64,000 nucleotides of DNA from Maritimibacter fusiformis (GTDB lineage: Bacteria; Pseudomonadota; Alphaproteobacteria; Rhodobacterales; Rhodobacteraceae). Where the stretch lies: positions 496,001 to 560,000 of the forward strand of contig NZ_VSIY01000004.1 of assembly GCF_008086115.1 (NCBI RefSeq). The letters run 5' to 3'. The position numbers were made by a program, and so were the translations under genes. Below the pieces are notes generated by a model. The model searched no databases. It was not told the DNA's origin and saw only the letters and a list, made by a program, of their open reading frames with translations. Shown piece by piece: positions 18,175-27,891 of the stretch (its first letter is position 1; every line of letters starts with the position of its first letter).

Positions 18175-20090
18175 GCCTGCCCCGACACCAGGTCCGCCAC
18201 CTCGTCCTTGCGCGCCTCCTGGTAGTGGTCGAAGGCCGAGGTGAACCAGGCGGTGCCGCGTGTCGCCGCCGCCAGCGCGTTGAACAACTCGTCCTCGGCG
18301 GCCATCGGAAGCAACGTCTGGAACACGTCCCAACCGGCGGCGCGTTCATGCGCCTCGAAGCCCAGCACCTGCCCCTTGAGGCCCGAGACCAGCGGCACGA
18401 GGCTGCCCGAGGACACCGAGGGCACGTGGATGTCGACCTTCATGATCGGTTGCAGCACCACGGTGCCAAGCTCGGCCAGCGCCTCGCGCACCGCGTTCTT
18501 GCCGGCGGTGCGGAAGGCGAAATCGGAGCTGTCGACCGAATGGCTCTTGCCGTCCTTCAACTCGACCGAGACATCGACCACGGCAAAGCCCTGCGGCCCC
18601 TCGGCCAGCGCCTCGATGGCGCCGTTCTCGACCGCCGGGATGTAGTTGCGCGGCACCGCGCCGCCCTTGACGCTGCTGGAAAAGGCGAACCCCGAGCCGC
18701 GCGCCTCGGGCCTGACTTCGATCACCACATCGGCGAACTGGCCCGCGCCGCCCGATTGCTTGCGGTGGCGGTGGTGCACCTCGGTGCCGCGCCGGATGGT
18801 CTCGCGCAGGGCAGGGGGCACCGGCGCCTCGTTCACCTCGATCGAGAAATCCTGGGCCAGTTTCTGCATCAGTCGGCGCAGGTGCAGCGGGCCCTGGGTG
18901 GCGAGGATCGGGTGGCCGGACTTTTCGTCGGGCGTCACGCTCAGGCCCGGGTCGATCTCGGTCAGCCGTTCCAGCGCGCCCGACAGCCGGGTGTCGTCCT
19001 TTTCATGCACCGGGGTCACGATGCGCCGATACGCCGAGGTGTGCGGCCGCGCCCAGCCCGGCAGAACCGCCGCGGCGCTGGCGGTAAAGCCGCGCCCGGC
19101 GGCGAGGTGGTCGGATTTCACCGTCAGCCCGATCATGCCGGGTTTCAGCGTGTTGAGCGCGGTCTTGCTGTCCAGATCGGTGATCGAGCCGACATTGCCG
19201 CCCCCCAGCGGCCCGGAGGCCGCGATGGGTTTGTTGAGCGCGCGCACCAGCACCGTCTTGCCCAGGTGCTTGACCACGTCCGCCAGCACGCCGACCGCCA
19301 CCGGGGCGTCGTTCAGCCGCGCGCGCGCGACCTCGACGCCGGGGGCCTCGTGGCGCAGGGATTTCATCAGCCGGTTGATGCCGTTGCGGTTCAGCGCCGA
19401 GCCCATGAAGGCCGGCACCAGCGCGTGTTCCTGCAGCGTGCGGGTGGCGACCTCGTAGACCTCCTCGGGCATCACCGCCTTGTCCTCGATCAGCTCTTCC
19501 AGCAGCGCGTCGTCGAAATCGGCGTAGCTTTCCAGAAGCTCGGCGCGGGCCTCTTCCTCGCGTCCGCGCACCGTCTCGGGCATCTCGATCAGAACCGAGG
19601 GCTTGCCCTCGCGGAATTGCCAGGCCCGTTCCGAGACCAGGTCGACCATGCCCACGATGCTGTCGCCGTCGCGGATCGGCACCTCGCGCAGCACGATGTG
19701 GTGGCGCGAATAGGTTTGCAGCGCCGCCACGATCTCGCTCATCCGGCTTTGCGCCGCGTCGATCCGGTTGATGAACACGATCGCCGGGATGCCCGCCTCT
19801 TCGATCACCCGCAGGTAGGGCGCGGCCAGCACCGCGTCGTCGGCATCGGCGGGCACGCACAGCACCGCGGCATCCGAGGCCGCGAGCGCCGCGCCGACCG
19901 GCGACAGGTTTTCTGACCCGCCGGCGATGTCGATCGCCGCCCAGTCCTCGCCCATGAAGCCGAACCCCTGCACCGAGGCGACGCCGGGAATATCGAGCCG
20001 CTTGCCCGGGCTGTCCTCGAGCCCGACCAGCGCCTCGACCAGGGTCGATTTGCCGGCATGCGACGGTCCCAGAACGGTAAAGACTTTCAT
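18171..20090 (-). CDS. elongation factor G-like protein with altered GTPase motifs
   Basis: This 639-residue protein has the EF-G order of domains: G domain, domain II (about 270-350), III, IV (with HRKQSGGAGQFADV) and V. The P-loop GPSHAGKST (8-16) is good. But the switch I RGITI motif is missing, the G3 motif DTPGH is DIAGG so the catalytic His is lost, and G4 is NRID. It also lacks the G-prime insertion length of canonical EF-G. It is therefore a paralogue with probably altered GTP hydrolysis, not the housekeeping translocase. ATG 20090 has AAGGAGGA upstream. An FNR-type box lies 57 bp upstream. Confidence 0.85.
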   Translation of the reverse strand: MKVFTVLGPSHAGKSTLVEALVGLEDSPGKRLDIPGVASVQGFGFMGEDWAAIDIAGGSENLSPVGAALAASDAAVLCVPADADDAVLAAPYLRVIEEAGIPAIVFINRIDAAQSRMSEIVAALQTYSRHHIVLREVPIRDGDSIVGMVDLVSERAWQFREGKPSVLIEMPETVRGREEEARAELLESYADFDDALLEELIEDKAVMPEEVYEVATRTLQEHALVPAFMGSALNRNGINRLMKSLRHEAPGVEVARARLNDAPVAVGVLADVVKHLGKTVLVRALNKPIAASGPLGGGNVGSITDLDSKTALNTLKPGMIGLTVKSDHLAAGRGFTASAAAVLPGWARPHTSAYRRIVTPVHEKDDTRLSGALERLTEIDPGLSVTPDEKSGHPILATQGPLHLRRLMQKLAQDFSIEVNEAPVPPALRETIRRGTEVHHRHRKQSGGAGQFADVVIEVRPEARGSGFAFSSSVKGGAVPRNYIPAVENGAIEALAEGPQGFAVVDVSVELKDGKSHSVDSSDFAFRTAGKNAVREALAELGTVVLQPIMKVDIHVPSVSSGSLVPLVSGLKGQVLGFEAHERAAGWDVFQTLLPMAAEDELFNALAAATRGTAWFTSAFDHYQEARKDEVADLVSGQA

Positions 20091-20146
20091 CTGCGTTTCC
20101 TCCTTGGCGTGCCTACAAGACCTAGCGCCCCGCGACGCCGGCAACC

Positions 20147-20160
20147 TTGCGTCAGATCAA
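20147..20160. promoter_or_regulatory. FNR/FnrL-type box in divergent promoter region
   Basis: TTGCG-TCAG-ATCAA fits the FNR/CRP superfamily pattern (TTGAT-N4-ATCAA) with one half-site of the TTGCG type. It lies in the 115-bp gap between the EF-G-like gene (57 bp away, minus) and the MFS gene (46 bp away, plus), a sensible place to control either. Whether FnrL, DnrD or NnrR uses it is not decidable here. Confidence 0.5.
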
Positions 20161-20205
20161 GCCCCGCGGCCTTGCCGCATGGCGGGGGCCGGGATAGATC
20201 GAGAC

Positions 20206-21420
20206 ATGGAAACGCCGAGAAACGCGCTTGCCTTCATCCTAGCGACGATCCTGATCGACGCAATCGGAGTCGGGCTGATCTTTCCGCTTCTGCCCGACCT
20301 GATGGCGCGGGTCGGGGCCGCCGATAACGGGGCGGGCGCGGTCTGGGGCGGTATCCTGATGGCCGCCTATGCCCTGATGCAGTTCGTCTTTGCCCCGATC
20401 GTCGGCGGGCTGTCGGACGCCTTCGGGCGCAAGCCGGTCCTGTTGACCGCGATGGCCACGCTGGCGGTGGACTACGTGATCATGGCGCTGGCGGGCACCT
20501 TCGGGCTGCTGTTGCTCGGGCGCCTTCTGGCCGGGATCGCGGGGGCCACGCACACCACCGCGACCGCCTATCTGGCCGACATCTCGCCGCCCGAGAAACG
20601 CGCCACCAATTTCGGGCTGGTGGGCGCGACCTACGGCATCGGCTTCGTCATGGGGCCGGCGCTGGGCGGGCTGCTTGCCGCCTGGCATGTCACCGCGCCG
20701 TTCTGGGTGGCGGGCGCGTTCGCGGCGGCCAACGTGGTCTTGGGCCTCGTCGCCCTGCCCGAGAGCCTGCCGCCCGCCCGCCGCCGCGCCTTTTCGGGCA
20801 CCGACCTCAACCCGTTCGGCGCGATCCGGGCGGCGTTTCGCCTGCCAGGGCTGGCGCTGCCCCTGTTCTGCCTGTTCGTGTTCGAGTTCGCCAACATGGT
20901 CTACCCGACGCTCTGGGCCTTCTGGACGCGCGAGGTGTTCGGCTGGTCGGCGGCGATGATCGGCTTTTCGTTTGCCTATTTCGGCATCGGCGTGGCGCTG
21001 GCGCAGGCCGTGGCGCTGCCCGCGATGATCCGCGCCGGGGGCGAGTTTCGCACCCTGATGATCGGCCTCATCGCCGGGATCGTGGCGATGGTCTGGCTGG
21101 GGCTGGGGCCGCCGGCCTGGCTGGTGCTGACGCTTCTGCCGATTGCCTGCATCTCGGACATCGTGCCGCCGACCATCACCGCGATGATGTCCAACCTCGT
21201 GCCCGACGACCGGCAGGGGCTGCTGCAAGGGGTGATCGCGGCGCTTGGCTCGATCTCGGCGGTGATCGCGCCGCTGATCGTGACGCCGCTGTTCGAGGTC
21301 TTCGCCGCGCCGGATGCCCGCCTCTACCTGCCCGGCGCGCCGTTCCTGGCGGCGGGCATTTTGCTGCTGGCGGTGCTGCCGTTTTTCCTGGCGCTGTCAC
21401 CGGGGCGCGCGCGCTCCTGA
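20206..21420 (+). CDS. MFS exporter of the TCR/Tet type
   Basis: This 404-residue inner-membrane protein has twelve hydrophobic segments and the Tet-type features: ILIDAIGVGLIFPLLPDLM in helix 1, motif A as GGLSDAFGRKPVLL between helices 2 and 3, and ATAYLADISPPEKRA before helix 5. These transporters exchange H+ for drugs such as tetracycline, but chromosomal homologues usually have unknown substrates. ATG 20206 gives the standard short cytoplasmic N-terminus. It is divergent from the EF-G-like gene and followed by a terminator at 21422. Confidence 0.87.
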   Translation: METPRNALAFILATILIDAIGVGLIFPLLPDLMARVGAADNGAGAVWGGILMAAYALMQFVFAPIVGGLSDAFGRKPVLLTAMATLAVDYVIMALAGTFGLLLLGRLLAGIAGATHTTATAYLADISPPEKRATNFGLVGATYGIGFVMGPALGGLLAAWHVTAPFWVAGAFAAANVVLGLVALPESLPPARRRAFSGTDLNPFGAIRAAFRLPGLALPLFCLFVFEFANMVYPTLWAFWTREVFGWSAAMIGFSFAYFGIGVALAQAVALPAMIRAGGEFRTLMIGLIAGIVAMVWLGLGPPAWLVLTLLPIACISDIVPPTITAMMSNLVPDDRQGLLQGVIAALGSISAVIAPLIVTPLFEVFAAPDARLYLPGAPFLAAGILLLAVLPFFLALSPGRARS

Positions 21421-21421
21421 C

Positions 21422-21450
21422 CCCCCGGGCTTGATCGCGCCGGGGGTTTT
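21422..21450 (+). terminator. Rho-independent terminator after the MFS gene
   Basis: A 7-bp stem CCCCCGG / CCGGGGG with an 11-nt loop is followed by TTTT, directly after the MFS stop codon. Confidence 0.6.
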
Positions 21451-21483
21451 GGGCAAGGTTGCGCGAGGGGCGCGGGAGGGACG

Positions 21484-21834
21484 ATGCAGCGGTTGAAATC
21501 ACATTGTGTCGGGGTCGAGACCGGCACGAGGATGCTGTTCGCCGATTACCAGCACGACGGCGTGATGTGGTCGGGCGAGGGCGAGCGCGAGTTGCGCCAT
21601 GGCATCCGCTTTTCCGAACCGTTCCTGCACCCGCCCTCGGTGCAGATCGGCATATCGCTGTGGGACGTGGCCAACAGTTCGAACCACCGCATCGACCTGA
21701 CCGCCGACACGATCACCGCAGAAGGCTTCGACATCGTGTTCCGCACCTGGGAAGACACCCGCGTCGCGCGCATCCGCGCCGACTGGATGGCCATCGGGGC
21801 GCTCAGCGACGAGGACGACTGGGACGTGGAGTAG
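21484..21834 (+). CDS. H-type lectin domain protein
   Basis: This 116-residue protein consists almost wholly of an H-type lectin domain (about 35-107), known from snail agglutinin and discoidin. The signature is clear: FLHPPSVQIGISLWDVANSS, then HRIDLTADTITAEGFDIVF, then the RTWEDTRVARIRADWMAIG end. Such domains form trimers that bind N-acetylgalactosamine-like sugars. No signal peptide is seen, so the site of action is unclear. The acidic C-terminus (DEDDWDVE) is additional. It stands alone after a terminator and converges on a small secreted-protein gene. Confidence 0.8.
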   Translation: MQRLKSHCVGVETGTRMLFADYQHDGVMWSGEGERELRHGIRFSEPFLHPPSVQIGISLWDVANSSNHRIDLTADTITAEGFDIVFRTWEDTRVARIRADWMAIGALSDEDDWDVE

Positions 21835-21844
21835 GGGGCGGCCC

Positions 21845-22195
21845 TCAGTTCGCGGGTCCGCAGCGAAACGGCGCGAAGGTGCTGGCCATCCCCTCGTTCA
21901 TCGTCATCAACGTGAGCAGATCGGCCAGCTTGTATTCCTGTTCGCTGCGGGGGCAGACGTTGCCGCGTATCGTGCAGCCGGATGCGACGAACTCGGCGCT
22001 GCCGTCGATGAAGTCATCGCTGATGCCCTCCGGCCCGACGCTGTCCAGGGCCGCATCCCAGGCCAATTGGTAGAGAACGCATTTCTTCTCCGGCCAGGTC
22101 AGCCCGTCCAGATCCTGCGCCTTGGCCACCGACGCTGCGGCGACAAGCGCCACCGACAGGAGAAAGACGCGTGCCGCCCGGCGCAAGACCCGCAT
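21845..22195 (-). CDS. small secreted Cys-containing protein, unknown function
   Basis: This 116-residue protein has a signal peptide (basic MRVLRRAARV, hydrophobic core, cleavage near AKAQ) and four Cys in the mature part (Cys39, Cys74, Cys81, Cys112), which could form two disulphides in the periplasm. I recognise no family. It starts 3 bp after the prs stop codon on the same strand, so it is probably co-transcribed with prs. Confidence 0.7.
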   Translation of the reverse strand: MRVLRRAARVFLLSVALVAAASVAKAQDLDGLTWPEKKCVLYQLAWDAALDSVGPEGISDDFIDGSAEFVASGCTIRGNVCPRSEQEYKLADLLTLMTMNEGMASTFAPFRCGPAN

Positions 22196-22198
22196 CCC

Positions 22199-23212
22199 TC
22201 AGGAATAGGCCGTCTCATACAGCGGCTCGAGCGTTTCGTGGTCGAACAGCGACGACACCGAGGTGCCGCCCCAGATGTTCAGGATCGCCTGGGCAAAGAT
22301 CGGCGCGGTCGGCACGATGCGGATGTTGGGCGCGGCCAGCACTTCGGGCGTCGGCGCGATGGTGTCCGACAGCACCAGGGTTTTCATCACCGAGTTGGAA
22401 ATCCGTTCGACCGCCGGGCCGGACATCACGCCGTGGGTGATGTAGGCATGGACCTCGGCGGCGCCCTTGTCGATCAGCACTTCGGCGGCCTTCACCAGCG
22501 TTCCGGCGGTGTCGCAGATATCGTCGACGATGATGCAGCGCTTGCCGGTCACGTCCCCGATCACCGTCATCTCGGCCACTTCACCGGCCTTCTCGCGCCG
22601 CTTGTCGACGATCGCCAGCGGCGCGTCGATGCGCTTGGCCAGTTCGCGCGCCCGCGCCACGCCGCCCACGTCGGGCGAGATCACCATCACCTCGTCCATG
22701 CAGTCGCGGAAATGGTGCTTCACGTCCAGCGCGAAGATCGGGCTGGCATAGAGGTTGTCCACCGGCATGTCGAAAAAGCCCTGGATCTGCGCCGCGTGCA
22801 GGTCCATCGTCAACACCCGCTCGATCCCCGACTGGGCCACCATGTTGGCCACCAGCTTGGCCGAGATCGGCGTGCGCGCCTTCGAGCGCCGGTCCTGCCG
22901 GGCATAGCCGAAATAGGGAATGACCGCGGTGATCCGCCCCGCCGACGACCGGCGCAGGGTGTCGGCGATGATCAGCAGTTCCATCAGGTTGTCGTTGGCC
23001 GGGCGCGAGGTCGACTGGATGATGAACATGTCCTCGCCACGCACGTTTTCGTGGATCTCGACGAAGATCTCCTGGTCGTTGAACCGCTCGACCCGCGCGC
23101 TGACCAGCTTGACCGGGGTGCCGCGGTGGATCGACATCCGCTTGGCGACGGCGCTGGAGAGTTTCAGGTTGGCGTTGCCAGAGATCAGTTTCGGTTCGTG
23201 GAGTGAGGGCAT
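22199..23212 (-). CDS. prs: ribose-phosphate diphosphokinase
   Basis: This 337-residue enzyme makes PRPP from ribose 5-phosphate and ATP for nucleotide, His and Trp synthesis. Family motifs are visible: [19 protein letters not shown], the flexible-loop region [31 protein letters not shown], and the PRPP loop [14 protein letters not shown]. Length fits class I enzymes, with a slightly long C-terminus. It is a housekeeping gene, divergent from the isomerase gene at 23326. Confidence 0.96.
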   Translation of the reverse strand: MPSLHEPKLISGNANLKLSSAVAKRMSIHRGTPVKLVSARVERFNDQEIFVEIHENVRGEDMFIIQSTSRPANDNLMELLIIADTLRRSSAGRITAVIPYFGYARQDRRSKARTPISAKLVANMVAQSGIERVLTMDLHAAQIQGFFDMPVDNLYASPIFALDVKHHFRDCMDEVMVISPDVGGVARARELAKRIDAPLAIVDKRREKAGEVAEMTVIGDVTGKRCIIVDDICDTAGTLVKAAEVLIDKGAAEVHAYITHGVMSGPAVERISNSVMKTLVLSDTIAPTPEVLAAPNIRIVPTAPIFAQAILNIWGGTSVSSLFDHETLEPLYETAYS

Positions 23213-23262
23213 GAAGCAGGGTCCGGGCGTGGTTGCGCTTGAGAATCGCGGCGGATGCCGCG

Positions 23263-23290
23263 TTGACTTCGATTAGCACCGGGATAGGGT
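23263..23290 (+). promoter_or_regulatory. candidate sigma70 promoter for the 23326 gene
   Basis: TTGACT (23263-23268) and TAGGGT (23285-23290) are spaced by 16 nt, placing transcription start near 23297, about 30 nt before ATG 23326. Confidence 0.4.
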
Positions 23291-23325
23291 CAAGGCCACA
23301 TTGGACGGGCAGGACGGAGGGCAAA

Positions 23326-23925
23326 ATGGCCGATATCGAGTATTTTTTCAGCGTGATCTCGCCCTGGACCTACCTGGCAGGTCCGCGTTTCACCGCGCTT
23401 GCCGCGCGCCACGGGCTTTCGGTCGTCTACCGTCCGCTCGATATCACCGCGCTGTTCGGGCGCACCGGCGGCGTGCCGCTGGGTCAGCGCCACCCGTCCC
23501 GCCAGGCCTACCGGCTGGCCGATCTGGCGCGGCAGGCCCGGCGCGCCGGGATGCCGATCACCCTTGAACCGGCGTTCTTCCCCACCAATGCCGCCCCCGC
23601 GTCCTATGCCATCATCGCGGCGCAGGAGGCCGGCGGCGGCGACATCGCCGCGCTGGTCCAGGGGCTGCTTGCGGCCTGCTGGGCCGAGGACAAGAACGTC
23701 GCCGACGACGCGGTGATCCGGGCGGCGCTCGAGGCCGCCGGGTTCGATCCGGCGCTGGCCGACAAGGGGCTGTTCACCGCCGCAGACACCTACACCCGCA
23801 ACCTCGAGGCGGCGGTGACCGCCGGGGTCTTCGGCGCGCCAAGCTGGGTTGCGCCCGACGGCGCGGTGTTCTGGGGTCAGGACCGGCTCGATGACCTCGA
23901 CGCGCATCTGGCGGAGGCCGTGTGA
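23326..23925 (+). CDS. DsbA-family 2-hydroxychromene-2-carboxylate isomerase-like protein
   Basis: This 199-residue protein belongs to the thioredoxin-fold, glutathione-dependent 2-hydroxychromene-2-carboxylate isomerase group: IEYFFSVISPWTYLAGPRF at the start (Ser in place of the DsbA active-site Cys), then YRPLDITALFGRTGG and PFFP-like PAFFPTN, and the late GVFGAPSWV cis-Pro loop. Such enzymes act on aromatic ring-cleavage products, but many are of unknown substrate. ATG 23326 has ACGGAGG. It overlaps the following hydrolase gene by 4 nt. Confidence 0.85.
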   Translation: MADIEYFFSVISPWTYLAGPRFTALAARHGLSVVYRPLDITALFGRTGGVPLGQRHPSRQAYRLADLARQARRAGMPITLEPAFFPTNAAPASYAIIAAQEAGGGDIAALVQGLLAACWAEDKNVADDAVIRAALEAAGFDPALADKGLFTAADTYTRNLEAAVTAGVFGAPSWVAPDGAVFWGQDRLDDLDAHLAEAV

Positions 23926-24734
23926 GCGCGCACCCGCCCCGCATCTCGGGCCTGCCTACCCATGTCACGCGGATGGGCGCGGGCGTGCGCCGGGCGCTGT
24001 TCATCCATTGCAGCATGGGCCGGGCGGAAACCTGGGCCGGGGTGCAGGCGGCCCTGCTCGACAAGCTGTCGATGACCGCCTTCGACCGCCCCGGCCACGG
24101 GCAAAGCGCGCCCTATCGCGGCGACGGTGGCGCGCGCGGCCTGCACGACATCACCACCCAGATCGCGGCCAGCCTGATCGAACGCCGCGCCGACGTGATC
24201 GGCCACAGCTATGGCGGCACGGTGGCGCTGCGGCTGGCGATGGAGCGGCCCGACAAGGTGCGCTCGCTGGTGCTGATCGAGCCGGTGCTGCTGGCCGCGA
24301 TGCGCGGCAGCGCCGACTACGACAGCTACCTGCGGGCGATCGCGGATGCACGGGCGGCACTGGAGGCGGGCGACCGCGAGGCGGCGGCGGCGCGTTTCAA
24401 CGACATGGTCAGCCCCGAAGCGCCCTGGGCCGCCCTGTCGCCGCGCGCCCGGGCCGTTCTGGCCAGTCAGATTCACCTGATCGCCGAGGAATCCGATGCG
24501 GTGACCGATGACGTGGCCGGGCTGCTCGCCCCGGGCCGGATCGAGGCGGTGACGCAGCCGGTGCTGCTGATCGAGGGCAGCCTGTCGCCCCGGTTGCTCA
24601 GCGGTGTCAACGCGGTGCTGGCCGCGCGTCTGCCCAATGCCACCCGGGTGGTGGTGGCGGGCGCCGGGCATATGGCGCCGCTCACCCACCCCGACAGCGT
24701 CGCCGCCGAAATCGCCACCTTTCTCAAGCTCTGA
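23922..24734 (+). CDS. alpha/beta hydrolase
   Basis: This 270-residue protein starts at GTG 23922 overlapping the preceding gene. The alpha/beta-hydrolase fold is shown by FIHCSMGRAETW (oxyanion region), AFDRPGHGQS, the nucleophile Ser96 in VIGHSYGG, and His250 in GAGHMAPL. The usual acid after strand 7 is less clear (LLIEGSLSP has Glu218 instead of Asp). The fold suits esterase, lactonase or C-C hydrolase chemistry. Co-translation with an isomerase-like protein hints at aromatic degradation, by inference only. Confidence 0.83.
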   Translation: MSAHPPRISGLPTHVTRMGAGVRRALFIHCSMGRAETWAGVQAALLDKLSMTAFDRPGHGQSAPYRGDGGARGLHDITTQIAASLIERRADVIGHSYGGTVALRLAMERPDKVRSLVLIEPVLLAAMRGSADYDSYLRAIADARAALEAGDREAAAARFNDMVSPEAPWAALSPRARAVLASQIHLIAEESDAVTDDVAGLLAPGRIEAVTQPVLLIEGSLSPRLLSGVNAVLAARLPNATRVVVAGAGHMAPLTHPDSVAAEIATFLKL

Positions 24735-24739
24735 GCGCG

Positions 24740-26761
24740 TCAGCCCGCGAAATCGACGCCGATCATCTGGTGCCCGACCATCTCGGGCACGTCGAAGCGG
24801 ACCAGCCCGCCCTCCTGCGAAAAGTCGAGCGCCACGCCCGAAGGCACCGCCGTCACCCGCGCGACGGGCCGGGTTTCACGAAGGCGCACCGGCACGTCGC
24901 GCAGTCTTGGCAGGTCCTGGATGATCTCGATCGGGCTGCCCTTGAACTGGCCGCGCAACTGCGGCGTGGCATAGAGCAGGTGCAGCACGAGGCGGCCAGG
25001 GTCCGCCTGTTCGCGCAGGGTCAGGCGGCCACCGATCGGCAGCTCGGCCTCGACCTTCGGGGCAGCCCCCAGCATCTCGCGCACCAGCCGCCCCAGAACC
25101 TCGCGCAGGACCGCCGGGCCATTGCGGAAATGGATCGAGAACAGCGGATGCGCCGTCTGGCAGATGCGCCCCTTGCGCAGGATCGCGTGATAGCCGCTGG
25201 GGGCAAGGTCGTAGGGCGTGTTCATGTGGCCGTTGAAGTGCTTTTGCGTCCGGTCGAAATAGGGATCGTGGACCAGGCCGAGGCTTTCGCCGTCGGTCCG
25301 GCTCAGGCGTTGCGACGGTTCATACAGAAACACCGGGTCCTCGACAAAGGCGGGCGCGATGGCGGGGTCGAACACCGCATAATCGCCGGCAAAGGGCGAT
25401 GGCCCCTCGACCCGCCCGCCGAAATCGAATTGCGGCTGGCCATCCGCGCCGATCCCCGATGTGCCGGTCAACAGCAGCGCGCCGCCGGCCTCGACGTAGT
25501 CTTGCAGCCGCGCCACCATGTCCGCCGGCAACCGCGCCTCGTCGGGCACGATCACCAGCCGGTAGGGCGCAAGGTCGGCCTGGGTGTCGATCACGTCGAA
25601 CAGCAGGCGTTCTTCCAGCAGAACCCGCGAACACCCCTCTTCGGCGGCGTTGTTGACCGCCGCCGGGTCCCAACTGTGCAGGTCCGGGCTGTTGACCGCG
25701 CGCACCGACAGCATCGCGATCTCGGCGACGTTGCGGCTGGCCTCGCACCACGGCTCTTTCGCCGCCACCTCGGCATAGGCCGGGGCGATCACGTTGTAGG
25801 TTGTTTGCGCCTGCCGCCCCGAGGGATGCAGGTGGTCGCCGATCGAGCATTTCGCCCCGTGCGCCAGCATGAAGCCGCATTCGTAGCGCAGCGCGTCAGG
25901 ATGCTTGTAGGCCCCGAACTCGCCCCAGAGCGTGTGGAACTTGCCGGTCATGCCGGAGTAATCCGCGCCGATGCTCTCGGCATACTTGGCGCCGATCGGG
26001 AAGTGGTCATAGCCCCAGCCGCCGGTCGGCAGCGACTCGATCTCGAGGTGGCTGTCGAAATCCAGGATGGCGCGGTCGCCCAGCGTCAGGTTGCCGTGGT
26101 TGTGAAACACCGGCATGTCGGCGCGGGTGCTTTTCGCGGCCTCGGTGGTGCGGCGCATGAACTCGGCCTTGACGTGGGCGGCGTGGGCCAGCCGGTCGGC
26201 CTCGCGGGTCCAGTCCAGGCCCATGCGCTCCATCTGCGCCAGCGCCGAGGGGCTGCATGACGGGTATTGGTGGCAGATATCGACGAAGATGCCATCGGCA
26301 TCGGGAAATTTCGCGGCAACCTCGCGGATCATCGCCTCGAGGAAATCCATCGCAGGGGTCGAGAAATCCAGCAGCCCCCAGCGCACCACGTTGCGCTCGC
26401 CGGTGTTGCCGCCCGCGAACAGGAACTTGCCGTCCTCGGTGACGACCCGCCATTCCGGGTGCTCGCGGCAGCTCAGCTCGTCCCAGGCGCCGGTGATGTA
26501 GATCGGCGCGCGGATGCCGGCGGCCTTCAGCGCGTCGAACTGCGCGCGCAGAAGGTCGAACTCCAGCGACGGGTGACGCTGGCCCACCTCGCTGTCGAAA
26601 TAGGTCCAGCCGTGGTGGCAGCGCGCGAACAGCGTGACCGAGTCGACATGGGCGCGCTTGAAGGTGCCCGCGAAATCCTCGGCATCGAAGGCCTGGCCGA
26701 CTTCGGGGATATGTTCGCTGGTGTGAAAATCCAGGTGGATCTGGCGAAACGGAATGCTCAT
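24740..26761 (-). CDS. putative glycoside hydrolase (GHL6/GH151-like) with beta-galactosidase trimerisation domain
   Basis: This 673-residue protein has an N-terminal TIM-barrel of the hypothetical glycosyl hydrolase 6 type (about 1-370; QIHLDFHTSEHIPEVG, FARCHHGWTYF, DGIFVDICHQYP with candidate acidic residues, and GFMLAHGAKCSIGDHLHP). A Rossmann-like beta-galactosidase trimerisation domain follows (about 390-570; YRLVIVPDEARLP, GGALLLTGTSG), then a beta domain. GH151 alpha-fucosidases have a comparable plan, but the substrate is not readable. No signal peptide is seen, so it acts on imported sugar. It is the last gene of the first ABC operon, 9 bp after the ATPase. Confidence 0.72.
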   Translation of the reverse strand: MSIPFRQIHLDFHTSEHIPEVGQAFDAEDFAGTFKRAHVDSVTLFARCHHGWTYFDSEVGQRHPSLEFDLLRAQFDALKAAGIRAPIYITGAWDELSCREHPEWRVVTEDGKFLFAGGNTGERNVVRWGLLDFSTPAMDFLEAMIREVAAKFPDADGIFVDICHQYPSCSPSALAQMERMGLDWTREADRLAHAAHVKAEFMRRTTEAAKSTRADMPVFHNHGNLTLGDRAILDFDSHLEIESLPTGGWGYDHFPIGAKYAESIGADYSGMTGKFHTLWGEFGAYKHPDALRYECGFMLAHGAKCSIGDHLHPSGRQAQTTYNVIAPAYAEVAAKEPWCEASRNVAEIAMLSVRAVNSPDLHSWDPAAVNNAAEEGCSRVLLEERLLFDVIDTQADLAPYRLVIVPDEARLPADMVARLQDYVEAGGALLLTGTSGIGADGQPQFDFGGRVEGPSPFAGDYAVFDPAIAPAFVEDPVFLYEPSQRLSRTDGESLGLVHDPYFDRTQKHFNGHMNTPYDLAPSGYHAILRKGRICQTAHPLFSIHFRNGPAVLREVLGRLVREMLGAAPKVEAELPIGGRLTLREQADPGRLVLHLLYATPQLRGQFKGSPIEIIQDLPRLRDVPVRLRETRPVARVTAVPSGVALDFSQEGGLVRFDVPEMVGHQMIGVDFAG

Positions 26762-26770
26762 GGCACGGCC

Positions 26771-27889
<1,119 letters not shown>

Positions 27890-27891
27890 GG

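Noticed and set aside
18225..19916. 563-residue plus-strand open frame opposite the EF-G-like gene
   Set aside because: Shadow of a real gene; composition is typical antisense and no motif is seen.
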